From Rhizobium sp. CIAT894 (GTDB lineage: Bacteria; Pseudomonadota; Alphaproteobacteria; Rhizobiales; Rhizobiaceae), in NCBI RefSeq assembly GCF_000172795.2, contig NZ_CP020947.1:3413001-3477000 (forward strand): a stretch of 64,000 nt of DNA. The letters are read 5' to 3'. Under the pieces are notes generated by a model. The model had not been told where the DNA came from and ran no database searches. It saw only the letters and a list, made by a program, of their open reading frames with translations. A program made the translations under genes and the position numbers. This document shows, in pieces, positions 38,584 through 46,730 of the stretch. Numbering within the stretch: position 1 is the first letter of the stretch; each line of letters opens with the position of its first letter.

Positions 38584-39396
38584 TCAATGCAATTGCGGTT
38601 GGACGCTTACATCCCGAAGGAAGCTTCCGAAATGGCGGCTGACGTGCTCCTGCCAGTCGAGTGTTCCCTCGGATTTCCCACCATAAATCGAGGGCCAGCC
38701 CGTCCCGGCGGGAAGAACATGCTGGCGCACACCGACACCGGCCGTTTTCAGGCGGGCGCCGTAACCAAGCGTTTCATCATGCAGAGGATCGTCCTCGGCG
38801 GTGAATATCAGCGCTGGCGCGACGCCAGAAAGACGCGAACAGAGGCAGGGCGCCGCATAGGGATGGCAACCGCCGCCGCTCAGATAGTGGCTCCAGCCGT
38901 CCGTCCAGCGCTGCCGCATGCCGATGGCTTCCGCCTTGCGGATCGAGGAGGTGCCCATGAACGGATCGAGCAGCGGCGAAATCAGCACCTGGCCGTCGAG
39001 CGCATCCGGCATCTGGTCGCGCGCCTTGAGCGCCACGCCGGCGGCGACATTGCCGCCCGCTTCTTCACCGGCGACGAAGAGCAGCGATTTGCGGTCGCCG
39101 AGGCCGGCGCGTTTGTTGGCGAGATAGGTGAGAACGGAAAAGGAAACTTCGAACGCCTGCGGAAACAGGTTGCCGGACAGGCTGCTGTAATCGACTGCGG
39201 CAACGATGGCGCCTGATTTGGCCAGACTCATTGCCACCGGCCGATCGACGTTCGTTTCGCTGTCGAGAAACGCGCCGCCATGCAGGTAAAGCACGATCGG
39301 CGGGCCCTTTCCGTAATCGGCGCCCTGGTAGACACGCGCGGAAACGGGGCCGATGGCCACCTTATCCAGCATCATATCTTTCCATTCCACCGTCAT
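38584..39396 (-). CDS. Alpha/beta-hydrolase-fold protein with lost catalytic residues
   Basis: A 270-residue protein of the hormone-sensitive-lipase-like fold. The oxyanion motif HGGAF (39-43) is present, and Asp203 in EDDPLHDE fits the acid position. The nucleophile elbow, GDSAGG in active members, reads GEEAGG, so Glu112 stands in place of Ser. The usual His region reads AGTGWPS with Trp instead of His. It is therefore unlikely to be an esterase and may be a binding or regulatory pseudoenzyme. It lies 48 bp upstream of the RND adaptor on the same strand and is divergent from a LysR gene. Confidence 0.85.
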   Translation of the reverse strand: MTVEWKDMMLDKVAIGPVSARVYQGADYGKGPPIVLYLHGGAFLDSETNVDRPVAMSLAKSGAIVAAVDYSSLSGNLFPQAFEVSFSVLTYLANKRAGLGDRKSLLFVAGEEAGGNVAAGVALKARDQMPDALDGQVLISPLLDPFMGTSSIRKAEAIGMRQRWTDGWSHYLSGGGCHPYAAPCLCSRLSGVAPALIFTAEDDPLHDETLGYGARLKTAGVGVRQHVLPAGTGWPSIYGGKSEGTLDWQEHVSRHFGSFLRDVSVQPQLH

Positions 39397-39561
39397 CGAT
39401 TCCGGTCTCTTTTCACATCGCTATAGACAGACAACGCCTGTCGCTTGCAATTTGCACAAAAAAGATATTGTTATTCAGAACAGGGAATAAGAAGCGATAT
39501 CGCGATTACACTGTTCCAATTCTCGAACAATGGTGCAACGCAAACTGCGGATTTGAAACCG

Positions 39562-40473
39562 ATGGATCAGCTTTCGGCAATGCGCGTCTTCATCCGCGTG
39601 GTGGAGACGGGCAATTTCACCCGTGCCGCCGACATGCTCGCCATGCCCAAGGCGACGGTAACCAATCTCATCCAGGGTTTGGAGGCGCATCTGCGCACCA
39701 AGCTTCTCAACCGTACCACGCGCCGGGTCATGGTAACCACCGACGGCGCGCTTTATTACGAACGCGCCGCCCAGATCATTTCGGAGCTGGAGGAACTCGA
39801 CGGCAGCCTCTCCAATTCGCAGAGCCTGCCGAGCGGGCGGCTGCGCGTCGAGATGGCCGGCGCTTTTGCCGATTGGATCGTCGTTCCCGCACTCTGCGAC
39901 TTTTATCAGCGTTATCCCGATATCCGCATCGACCTCGGTGTCGGCGATCGCACGGTCGATTATCTTGCGGAAAACGTCGACTGTGCGCTGCGGGCCGGCA
40001 CGCCGGCCGACCAGTCGCTGATCGCGCGACGGGTCTCCGAAGTCGAGATGATCACCTGCGCTTCGCCGAGCTATATCCAGAAATTCGGCGTGCCAGAGCG
40101 GCCGGAGGATCTGGAGGCCGATCATTACTCGGTCAACTATTTCCGCGCCCAGAACAACCGAACGATGCCCTTCGAATTCCGTCGGCACGACGAGGTGATT
40201 GAAAGCAGTCCGCGCTACATCGCTTCGGTCAACGATAGCCGCACCTATCTGACGGCTGCGCTGACGGGTCTCGGCATCGCGCAGGTGCCGATTTTCATGG
40301 CGCGCGAACCGATAGCGAGAGGTGAACTCGTCCGCGTGCTCCCAGATTGGCGCCGCGATCCGCTGCCGCTCTATGTCGTCTACCCCCCGAACCGCCACCT
40401 CAGCAACAAAGTCCGCGTCTTTGTCGACTGGCTGGTAAAACTTCTGGTAGAGGCGAGACTGAACGACGGCTGA
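39562..40473 (+). CDS. LysR-family transcriptional regulator
   Basis: A 303-residue LTTR with N-terminal winged HTH (MDQLSAMRVFIRVVETGNFT ... RTTRRVMVTTDGALYYERAA) and a C-terminal type-2 periplasmic-binding effector domain. It resembles the DmlR/CrgA-like subgroup. It is divergent from the hydrolase-fold gene and RND operon (165 bp apart), so it probably regulates them. The frame extends upstream to 39445, but the HTH starts at 39562. Confidence 0.9.
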   Translation: MDQLSAMRVFIRVVETGNFTRAADMLAMPKATVTNLIQGLEAHLRTKLLNRTTRRVMVTTDGALYYERAAQIISELEELDGSLSNSQSLPSGRLRVEMAGAFADWIVVPALCDFYQRYPDIRIDLGVGDRTVDYLAENVDCALRAGTPADQSLIARRVSEVEMITCASPSYIQKFGVPERPEDLEADHYSVNYFRAQNNRTMPFEFRRHDEVIESSPRYIASVNDSRTYLTAALTGLGIAQVPIFMAREPIARGELVRVLPDWRRDPLPLYVVYPPNRHLSNKVRVFVDWLVKLLVEARLNDG

Positions 40474-40936
40474 GCACCAAAACAAATACGGCCCGGAAGG
40501 CAGGGGAAACCTTCAACGGGCCGGAATGTGCAACTTTGAACATCAAGCCTGTCGCACCGCAGGAAGGGCACGGCAGGCTCTGGAGGTCGGAAGAGGGCGG
40601 CAGGGAATTCCACTCTCTTGCGATAGAACAAATATACGCACTCCCCGCAGGATTGTAAGGGGAAATTCCGCAACCCCGTTCACATAATCGCGATGACGGC
40701 GCTAACTAGACGTGCCGAAGTGTTCGGATCTTTACATTGATCAACTCAAGCTGAAAAGCCACAACTTTATTAGATCGAATGCTGGGCCTATCACGATCGA
40801 GCATTCCTATTGTATGGCATTACGCCGTCATGAGCGGAAATCTGCGCGATTTACATATTTACGTTACTGGTCAATTGAGTACTGTCTTGATATATATCCA
40901 TACGCGAGTAATATTTATGATTAATGGGAGGCGACC
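40474..40936. other. AT-rich gap at the left edge of the accessory island
   Basis: 463 bp with no credible gene. From about 40680 the base composition drops sharply in GC and repeated AT-rich tracts appear (for example 40850-40925). Promoters for the 40937 gene pair are expected here. No tRNA or att-like direct repeat was recognised. Confidence 0.5.
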
Positions 40937-41050
40937 GTGGTCAGAGTAATTACATTCAGCTTCCTGATGATTGGGCTTTTGACCACTCTATCAGCTCCTG
41001 CTGATGCGGACATCATTTACAATAACTGCCAAAGAACGGGAGCTTGCTAA
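40937..41050 (+). CDS. Tiny exported peptide (37 residues)
   Basis: A short GTG-initiated gene preceded by GGGAGG at good spacing. The translation is a classic signal peptide (MVRVITFSFLMIGLLTTLSA, then PADA) followed by the short segment DIIYNNCQRTGAC with two cysteines. The stop is 2 bp before the next ATG, implying translational coupling. If cleaved after ADA the mature peptide is about 13 residues, possibly with a disulfide. It could be a signalling or toxin-like peptide, or the stub of a decayed gene. No homologue is known to me. Confidence 0.55.
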   Translation: MVRVITFSFLMIGLLTTLSAPADADIIYNNCQRTGAC

Positions 41051-41052
41051 CG

Positions 41053-41628
41053 ATGACGGAGCAGGCACCATTTTCCAGCTGGGACTTACCTTTTTGGTAT
41101 CGAAAACTATCTCGTTTCTCCAAGCTTATTGGCGCTGCCGGGGCTACCATCGCCGTTGCCGGCTTCGTCGTCGCTGCAGTTAATTTAGCGTTTGGGGTTT
41201 CGATATGGCAGAATCCAAGTGAACGCTATCGGGTAGAACTGGCAGATCACGCGAAGCCTATCATCGATGCATCGTATTCGCTTTTAGCGAAACCGGGCGT
41301 CACAGAGAGGCTTCTCGGCATCGAGGATATTCCACAGCGACGAGCCGCTATGGAGGCCATTTTCACAAGCTATATTGAAGATGGCGGGCTGGAAGGAACT
41401 CTTGAACAGGCGGTCGATACCTACGATCGCATTGTCAGGTGTCACGCCAGCTGGTTCTGTCGCTTCGACGACTACGATTCTCTTAATGATCAAATGATCA
41501 ACATCTGGTTTTCATACGCTGGGAAAATTCAGCAGATGCGTGGCAAGGTGACTGCGTCAGATTTCGGTGTGCCTTTGGAGCACGAAGCGGAACGCCTAAG
41601 GGCCGAGCAAAAAGCCAGGGTTGGCTAA
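41053..41628 (+). CDS. Single-pass membrane protein, unknown
   Basis: A 191-residue protein: short N-terminal region, one strong membrane helix at about residues 24-50 (LIGAAGATIAVAGFVVAAVN), and a helical ~140-residue soluble domain containing two Cys (RCHASWFCRFDDYD). The start is ATG at 41053, coupled to the tiny peptide gene. No family is recognised. It is the first of a run of exported proteins. Confidence 0.7.
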   Translation: MTEQAPFSSWDLPFWYRKLSRFSKLIGAAGATIAVAGFVVAAVNLAFGVSIWQNPSERYRVELADHAKPIIDASYSLLAKPGVTERLLGIEDIPQRRAAMEAIFTSYIEDGGLEGTLEQAVDTYDRIVRCHASWFCRFDDYDSLNDQMINIWFSYAGKIQQMRGKVTASDFGVPLEHEAERLRAEQKARVG

Positions 41629-41831
41629 TTCGGTACAATTTCAAGAGCACTGCTGAGCTTTTCATAACATAGTCAGCCACGGTAGCGGACAATGCCCGGG
41701 TGATCTTCCCTAAAGCCACGCTGGTAGCATTGGCGGCCGCGGAAACCACCAAGGATTGCCAAAGTCCGCAACCATTGAATAGCATTTTGGTCGGTCGAGT
41801 GCGGATTTCGGTCCGCCGTGAGGGGGATTCT

Positions 41832-43607
41832 ATGTCAGTCAGGACTTTGGCCGCATCGTTGATAGCGGCGGCAGTAATTGCATCCGGGGCAAGCGCTCAC
41901 GCGGACGAAACAAGCTCTCAGGGGTGGACGACCGCCCAGCGTGAAGGGTGGTATTGGGGCAGTCAGGGGTCACGTCTGTTGCCAGAGAAGTGGTTCCGAG
42001 CGCTTGAACGTGCGGGAAGCACGGAGAAACTGTCGGACGTGAAGTTTCTTGCATCGTTCGGCTACCTACCGCCACCTACTGGTAAAAGCCGTTACCCTGT
42101 GGGTTTTGGCATCGACAAGCAGCCCGACAAGGATTTCGAGGTCACCAGACTTCGGTGGTACGCGAACCAGTCGGGTGGAAGCCATGCCGAGCCTTGGATC
42201 GGGATGAATTGTTCCGCCTGCCACACTGCGCAGCTTAGCTACCAAGGCTCGTCGATAAGGATCGATGGCGCGCCAAGCCTGACGGACTTCCAGTCCTTCG
42301 TCGAGGCCGTCGACGCATCCATGAAGGAAACCAGGGAAGACAGCGCCAAATGGACCAGGTTTGCGAAGAATGTTCTCGGCCCTCAGAATAGCCCAGCCAA
42401 CAGGAAGCTTCTTGGCGCAGCCTTTGATAAGATGCTGACCTGGCAGCAAGATACTGCGAACCTGAACGCTACACCCCTCCGATACGGCTACGGGCGCGTG
42501 GACGCCTTCGGGCACATCTTCAACAAAGTCGTGATGTTCGCGGGTTCGGGAAAACTCGTCAACAATCCTTCGGACGCTCCGGTGAGCTTCCCATTCCTTT
42601 GGAACATCCACCGACAGACGCACGTGCAATGGAACGGCATCGCAGAAAACAGCAAGCTCAAGGTCGGTGCAGACTACGTCGATTACGGAGCGATGGGACG
42701 CAATGCCGGCGAGGCGATCGGCGTCTTCGGTGAAGTGGTGATCAAGCCGCAGAATAGCTTGATAGGAAACCTCGAGGGCTACACATCGAGCGTCCAGCTG
42801 GCAAACCAAGACAAGATGGAGTCGCTGGTGGAAATCCTCCAGCCTCCGAAGTGGCCAGCGGCCTTCCCGCCGATCGACAAGGAGCTCGCCAAAACAGGCC
42901 GTCGCCTGTTCGTGGAAAAATGCTCGAGCTGCCACTTCGACACGACAAAGCCCGAAGCGACCGAAACGCTCCACATTCTGTCGGCGATGGACCCCAAGGA
43001 CAGAACGGATATCTGGATGGCATGCAATGCCTTTTCCTCTACGATGCCATCCGGAATGTTGTCGCCATCGCAGCCGAATTCTTACGTCTTCGTCCGCGAC
43101 GGCCTCAGCGACACAGTCAAAGGCGCTCTTATTGGCAAAAAGACCGAGCTGGCCAAGGTTGCGCTCGGGAAGGTATTCGGCGGCGAGCCGGTTCCGCCGA
43201 TCATCGTCGACAAGACCTGGATGAATGCACTGCTGAGCCCCAAAGATCAGCGCCGCAAGTTCTGCGAGGCGTCGAAGGACAAGCTTATCCGTTACAAGGC
43301 ACGTCCGCTCGACGGTATCTGGGCCACGGCTCCCTATCTCCATAATGGGTCCGTCCCGACGCTTTATGATCTGCTTCTTCCTGCAAAGGACAGGCCAGCG
43401 AACTTCAGCATGGGAGGTAGGGAATACGATCCCAAAATGGTCGGGTTCGCAAAGGGCCAGACCGACGGAAACACCTTCCTCTACGAGACCAAGGACGGCG
43501 ACGGAAAGGCTATTGATGGTAATAGCAACGCCGGTCACGAGTACGGCGCGGCCGCGCTCAAGGACCCAGACCGATGGGCATTGGTGGAATACCTTAAGAC
43601 GCTTTGA
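41832..43607 (+). CDS. Exported di-haem cytochrome, RoxA-like family
   Basis: A 591-residue periplasmic c-type cytochrome. It has a signal peptide (SVRTLAASLIAAAVIASGAS, then AHA) and two haem-attachment motifs, CSACH (127-131) and CSSCH (364-368). C-terminal hallmarks of the RoxA/di-haem peroxidase-related family are RPLDGIWATAPYLHNGSVPT and FSMGGREYDPKMVGF. RoxA is a rubber dioxygenase; many relatives are uncharacterised and annotated as di-haem cytochrome c peroxidase. The start at 41832 follows AGGGGGATTCT. An oxidative role in the envelope is likely; the substrate is unknown. Confidence 0.85.
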   Translation: MSVRTLAASLIAAAVIASGASAHADETSSQGWTTAQREGWYWGSQGSRLLPEKWFRALERAGSTEKLSDVKFLASFGYLPPPTGKSRYPVGFGIDKQPDKDFEVTRLRWYANQSGGSHAEPWIGMNCSACHTAQLSYQGSSIRIDGAPSLTDFQSFVEAVDASMKETREDSAKWTRFAKNVLGPQNSPANRKLLGAAFDKMLTWQQDTANLNATPLRYGYGRVDAFGHIFNKVVMFAGSGKLVNNPSDAPVSFPFLWNIHRQTHVQWNGIAENSKLKVGADYVDYGAMGRNAGEAIGVFGEVVIKPQNSLIGNLEGYTSSVQLANQDKMESLVEILQPPKWPAAFPPIDKELAKTGRRLFVEKCSSCHFDTTKPEATETLHILSAMDPKDRTDIWMACNAFSSTMPSGMLSPSQPNSYVFVRDGLSDTVKGALIGKKTELAKVALGKVFGGEPVPPIIVDKTWMNALLSPKDQRRKFCEASKDKLIRYKARPLDGIWATAPYLHNGSVPTLYDLLLPAKDRPANFSMGGREYDPKMVGFAKGQTDGNTFLYETKDGDGKAIDGNSNAGHEYGAAALKDPDRWALVEYLKTL

Positions 43608-44057
43608 GGAAAGGGAAGAGATTTGGTTCCTAAGAGGAACCCTGGCGGCTTCCGCGCTGGCGGGTTCGCTACTATTACGGTGCTCGCCCGCGCCGCCTCC
43701 CACGATGCGGAGCGAGCTGCGCCACCGCGTATTAAGTATTGTCTTTCAAAATGGAAAATATTAAGCATATTTACAGACGAGTATTTTCAGTGTTTACTAA
43801 ATCTATGCTGGAATCCGCTTGCCTGCCAATTACATTCTAGCTCTTTGCTCAAAGTCACTCTGGTTTTTGAACCTCGCGTAAGTGCGTTGTTGTAGCCCGC
43901 CACGCTGGCGGATGAAATCTATGTCGCCGTCGTCACCGTTGCATCAGGAATACTGCCTGTCCCCTTGATTTAAGTTGCGGACTTTCTGCGCCAGATGGAG
44001 AAATCTGATATGTCGACACGGGATGATCGTCGGGACGGGAATGCTAAGGAGGAGAGC
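43608..44057. other. Gap without a gene
   Basis: 450 bp with no credible coding frame. The first ~130 bp remain GC-rich; 43740-43880 is AT-rich. A promoter for the DUF3616 gene probably lies at its right end. Nothing else was recognised. Confidence 0.45.
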
Positions 44058-45059
44058 ATGAGAAGAGCGCTAATCCATCTCACGGTGCTGCCGTTTCTGA
44101 TTGCCGTACCGGGCGCTTTCCCGGCGTCTGCAAACGCTATCCAACCGGAAAACCAACTCACTCCGCAGACTTCGCCGCCAATCGCGCCGGATGAAGCTAC
44201 TAAGGTGAGCGGAGCGGCCTGTTCGAACGATGGGAAGACATGTCTGCTCGTCGGCGACGAGTACAGTTACGCGTTGACCTTCGATGTGGACGACAACAAT
44301 GTCGCTATAAAGGATCGAGTATTCCTGCTCCCCAAGAAGGCTCAAGACGGACACAAATACAAGGAAACGGATGCTGAAGGCGTCTCCTTCAGCGACGGTT
44401 TCTTTTACATCGTCGGCTCCCACGGGCGTGACAAGGAAGGCGAAAAGCAAGACTCGCGCTATTTCGCATATCGGATTCCTGCCGAAGCGCTGTCGGGCGG
44501 CGATATAGGAGAAGAAAACAAGGTCTCACCAGCTGTTGAAAAAAGCGATCGTTTAGCCGCGCTGCTCAACCAGAGCGAAGCTTTGAAGAAAGCGAACGCG
44601 TTGCCTCCCGAAAAAGACGGTACGAATATCGAGGGGCTCGCCGTCACAGGAGACAAGTTGTTCGTCGGGTTCCGGGGCCCGCTTCCGGATGGCAAGGCCG
44701 TCATCGGTGAAACTTCGGTGAAACATGTGTTCGGCGCTGGGGCAGGCGGGCTGCAACTGCACCCGGTGGATTTGGGAAAGGGCCAGGCAGTCCGCGATCT
44801 TGCGGCATATCACGGCGATAGCTTGTTGATCTTGGCCGGTCCGCAAGACAGGAAGGGTGGCAAGGCCGCGGTCTATATTTGGAGTTCGGAAAACGGGCTT
44901 CTTGAACTGGCGGAGCTCGGTCCGGCTGGTTCAAAAGATCGGCAACCCGAGACGTTAATGGTGCTTTCTGAGGCGAACGGTTTGATACGCTGCCTTGTGT
45001 TCGACGACGGTGGCCTACCGTTCAATCCTCGGATATTCGAGATCCCTTCAAACCAATGA
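44058..45059 (+). CDS. Exported DUF3616-type protein
   Basis: A 333-residue protein with a clear signal peptide (MRRALIHLTVLPFLIAVPGA, cleavage near ASANA) and a beta-propeller-like body. Typical DUF3616 landmarks are SGAACSNDGKTCLLVGDEYS, DAEGVSFSDGFFYIVGSHGR and GTNIEGLAVTGDKLFVGFRGP. No enzymatic residues are evident; the family is thought to bind rather than catalyse. The ATG at 44058 has an optimal AAGGAGGAG site. It is flanked by gene-free gaps and probably has its own promoter. Confidence 0.8.
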   Translation: MRRALIHLTVLPFLIAVPGAFPASANAIQPENQLTPQTSPPIAPDEATKVSGAACSNDGKTCLLVGDEYSYALTFDVDDNNVAIKDRVFLLPKKAQDGHKYKETDAEGVSFSDGFFYIVGSHGRDKEGEKQDSRYFAYRIPAEALSGGDIGEENKVSPAVEKSDRLAALLNQSEALKKANALPPEKDGTNIEGLAVTGDKLFVGFRGPLPDGKAVIGETSVKHVFGAGAGGLQLHPVDLGKGQAVRDLAAYHGDSLLILAGPQDRKGGKAAVYIWSSENGLLELAELGPAGSKDRQPETLMVLSEANGLIRCLVFDDGGLPFNPRIFEIPSNQ

Positions 45060-45300
45060 AGCCGAGCTGGGAGCACACATCTTCAAGAATGGTAACGCTC
45101 AGGAGAGGGAACACCAGAGGCGGTCGTTCGTGTAATAGGTCATGTGTTGGCTGAGTTCTCGTCGGATAAATATTCTTGGTGCTTGCGGCATCTGTCCCGG
45201 TGGCCGCTCAAAGCGTCTGGCCTGCTGATCGGGTGATGTCCCAAAGCCTAGCCTGCCCTTAGGTGCATCGAATACCTCGGAGGCTAACGCTCTCTTCAAA

Positions 45301-45495
45301 ATGGACCATATTTCTAGTCCGCTGAGACAAGCTCTGTTCTGGGCGCATTCGCGTCGCAAATTTTTCGTGCTTGCCGACATCTCCACGAACGCCAAAAGGG
45401 AAAGAACGCCGGGCCGATCGCCAGTGGCGCTCAAGGCCGCGAAATGGATCGATGCCCTATTCGATACCGAGCCTGATCAACCTCGCTGCAAGTGA
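45301..45495 (+). pseudogene. IS66-family transposase remnant
   Basis: A short frame encodes ALFWAHSRRKFFVLADIST and then ALKAAKWIDALFDTEPD. This resembles the C-terminal region of the IS66 TnpC transposase (CWAHxRRKFFELAD ... ALxRIxxLFxIE). No start, no catalytic core and no terminal repeats remain. It shows that the island has received mobile elements before. Confidence 0.6.
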
Positions 45496-45693
45496 GAGAT
45501 GGCGCGACGTCACAAGGGCAGCCGTCGTCTTGTCGAAGAGTCTGCCTCACCTTCGCCGGGTAATATCAGATTCGTATTTAAAATTAGAAATTTGTCTAAA
45601 CTCAAATAAATCTATGTATACGATCGCAACTTATTCTTGTAAATCCGTATTATTGTGATAATGTTTGATATGGGTGGAGTTGTGGAGGGGGAA

Positions 45694-46047
45694 ATGTCGC
45701 GAAAAACAGCGAATGCATTGGCATTCCTACTAATAATGACTTCTTGTCATACTCCTAGCACGTCCCCTCGTGGTCCGGCTTTGGGCGATAGTACAGAAGA
45801 CAAGATAAAGAGCCGAATATTAGTCGGAGCGGCGGCTTGTCATTTCGTTCCGACACTGCAAACGATCGAAAGCCTGATCGTACTCTTTGGCGGATATAAA
45901 ATTCCCGTGATTGACATGGTGGTAGACGCGATTTGTTCGACAGTGGACAAATCGAAGGCTGCTGGCTTTGTTGTCGCCCCCTCCGCGGCAGTCCGTTCGT
46001 TTGGCAGCTACAAGGGTGTGGCCATCCAAGGACGTATCAAACCCTAA
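45694..46047 (+). CDS. Small putative lipoprotein
   Basis: A 117-residue protein with an N-terminal hydrophobic segment ending in a lipobox-like MTSC (Cys18), then a Ser/Pro linker and a short domain with two further Cys (AAACHFVPT, AICSTVD). The ATG at 45694 follows GGAGGGGGAA. It lies 14 bp before the next exported-protein gene and probably begins that operon. No family is recognised. Confidence 0.65.
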   Translation: MSRKTANALAFLLIMTSCHTPSTSPRGPALGDSTEDKIKSRILVGAAACHFVPTLQTIESLIVLFGGYKIPVIDMVVDAICSTVDKSKAAGFVVAPSAAVRSFGSYKGVAIQGRIKP

Positions 46048-46061
46048 ACAACAGGTGTGCT

Positions 46062-46730
46062 ATGCTCGATGTACGCCTTCGTCTTATTGTTTCGGTCGCA
46101 TGCTTTGCCACCATTTTTCATGTCGCTGCCGCGCAGGAAACATTGCTGCAGCCAATCTGGTCGGCTCCGGTGTCTGCCCGATACTTGGCAGCGGTTGACA
46201 ACAGCGCGGGGTTTGCCGCGCAAAGCAACGAATTCGGGAGACTGGATAGCTTTTCCCTGCCTGTAATCGGTTTGCAGGATGGTTTTGCGAGCGGAACACC
46301 GGACCCGGCATTGACCGACGCGTTCATCGGTAAAGCGTCGCAGGCAGCTCCAGACGAAAAATGGTGGCCATCCTGCGCAGGGCCTGTGCCGAAACCCCAA
46401 CTCGCGCGCGATGACACGGGCACATGGTATGCCGGTACCTACGATTTCGGATGTGTTCAGGTTACGATTATGGGCGATCGTAGCACCTCGAAGCCGACTT
46501 CGACGCAGTTTTCGGACGAGTTGAGCGAGCCAAGGGTAGATCCTTCGTCTCCTGCAGACGAAAGCGGTGATCCCGACGACGTCTATTCGGTCGTGCTCGA
46601 CAGCCTCCAGTTCGGAGTCCCTTACACGCTGACAATCGACTGCGACGACAGCAGCAAGGACCTGTGCCGAAACCGGCAGGATCAACTCACGCTATTGTCG
46701 AGGTTCACTATTCGCGCAGGAAAACCGTGA
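46062..46730 (+). CDS. Exported protein of unknown function, first before the protease genes
   Basis: A 222-residue protein with signal peptide (MLDVRLRLIVSVACFATIFH, cleaved near VAAA-Q). The mature part is acidic, rich in Asp, Ser and Pro, with four to five Cys (PSCAGPVPKP, FGCVQVTI, IDCDD, DLCRN) that could form disulfides. The stop TGA overlaps the ATG of the M23 gene (TGATG). Because it is co-translated with proteases it could be a substrate, inhibitor or chaperone for them; this is inference. Confidence 0.7.
   Translation: MLDVRLRLIVSVACFATIFHVAAAQETLLQPIWSAPVSARYLAAVDNSAGFAAQSNEFGRLDSFSLPVIGLQDGFASGTPDPALTDAFIGKASQAAPDEKWWPSCAGPVPKPQLARDDTGTWYAGTYDFGCVQVTIMGDRSTSKPTSTQFSDELSEPRVDPSSPADESGDPDDVYSVVLDSLQFGVPYTLTIDCDDSSKDLCRNRQDQLTLLSRFTIRAGKP

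Noticed and set aside
45099..45434. 111-codon minus-strand frame around the IS66 remnant
   Set aside because: No domain seen; it overlaps the plus-strand IS66 transposase fragment, which has recognisable sequence.
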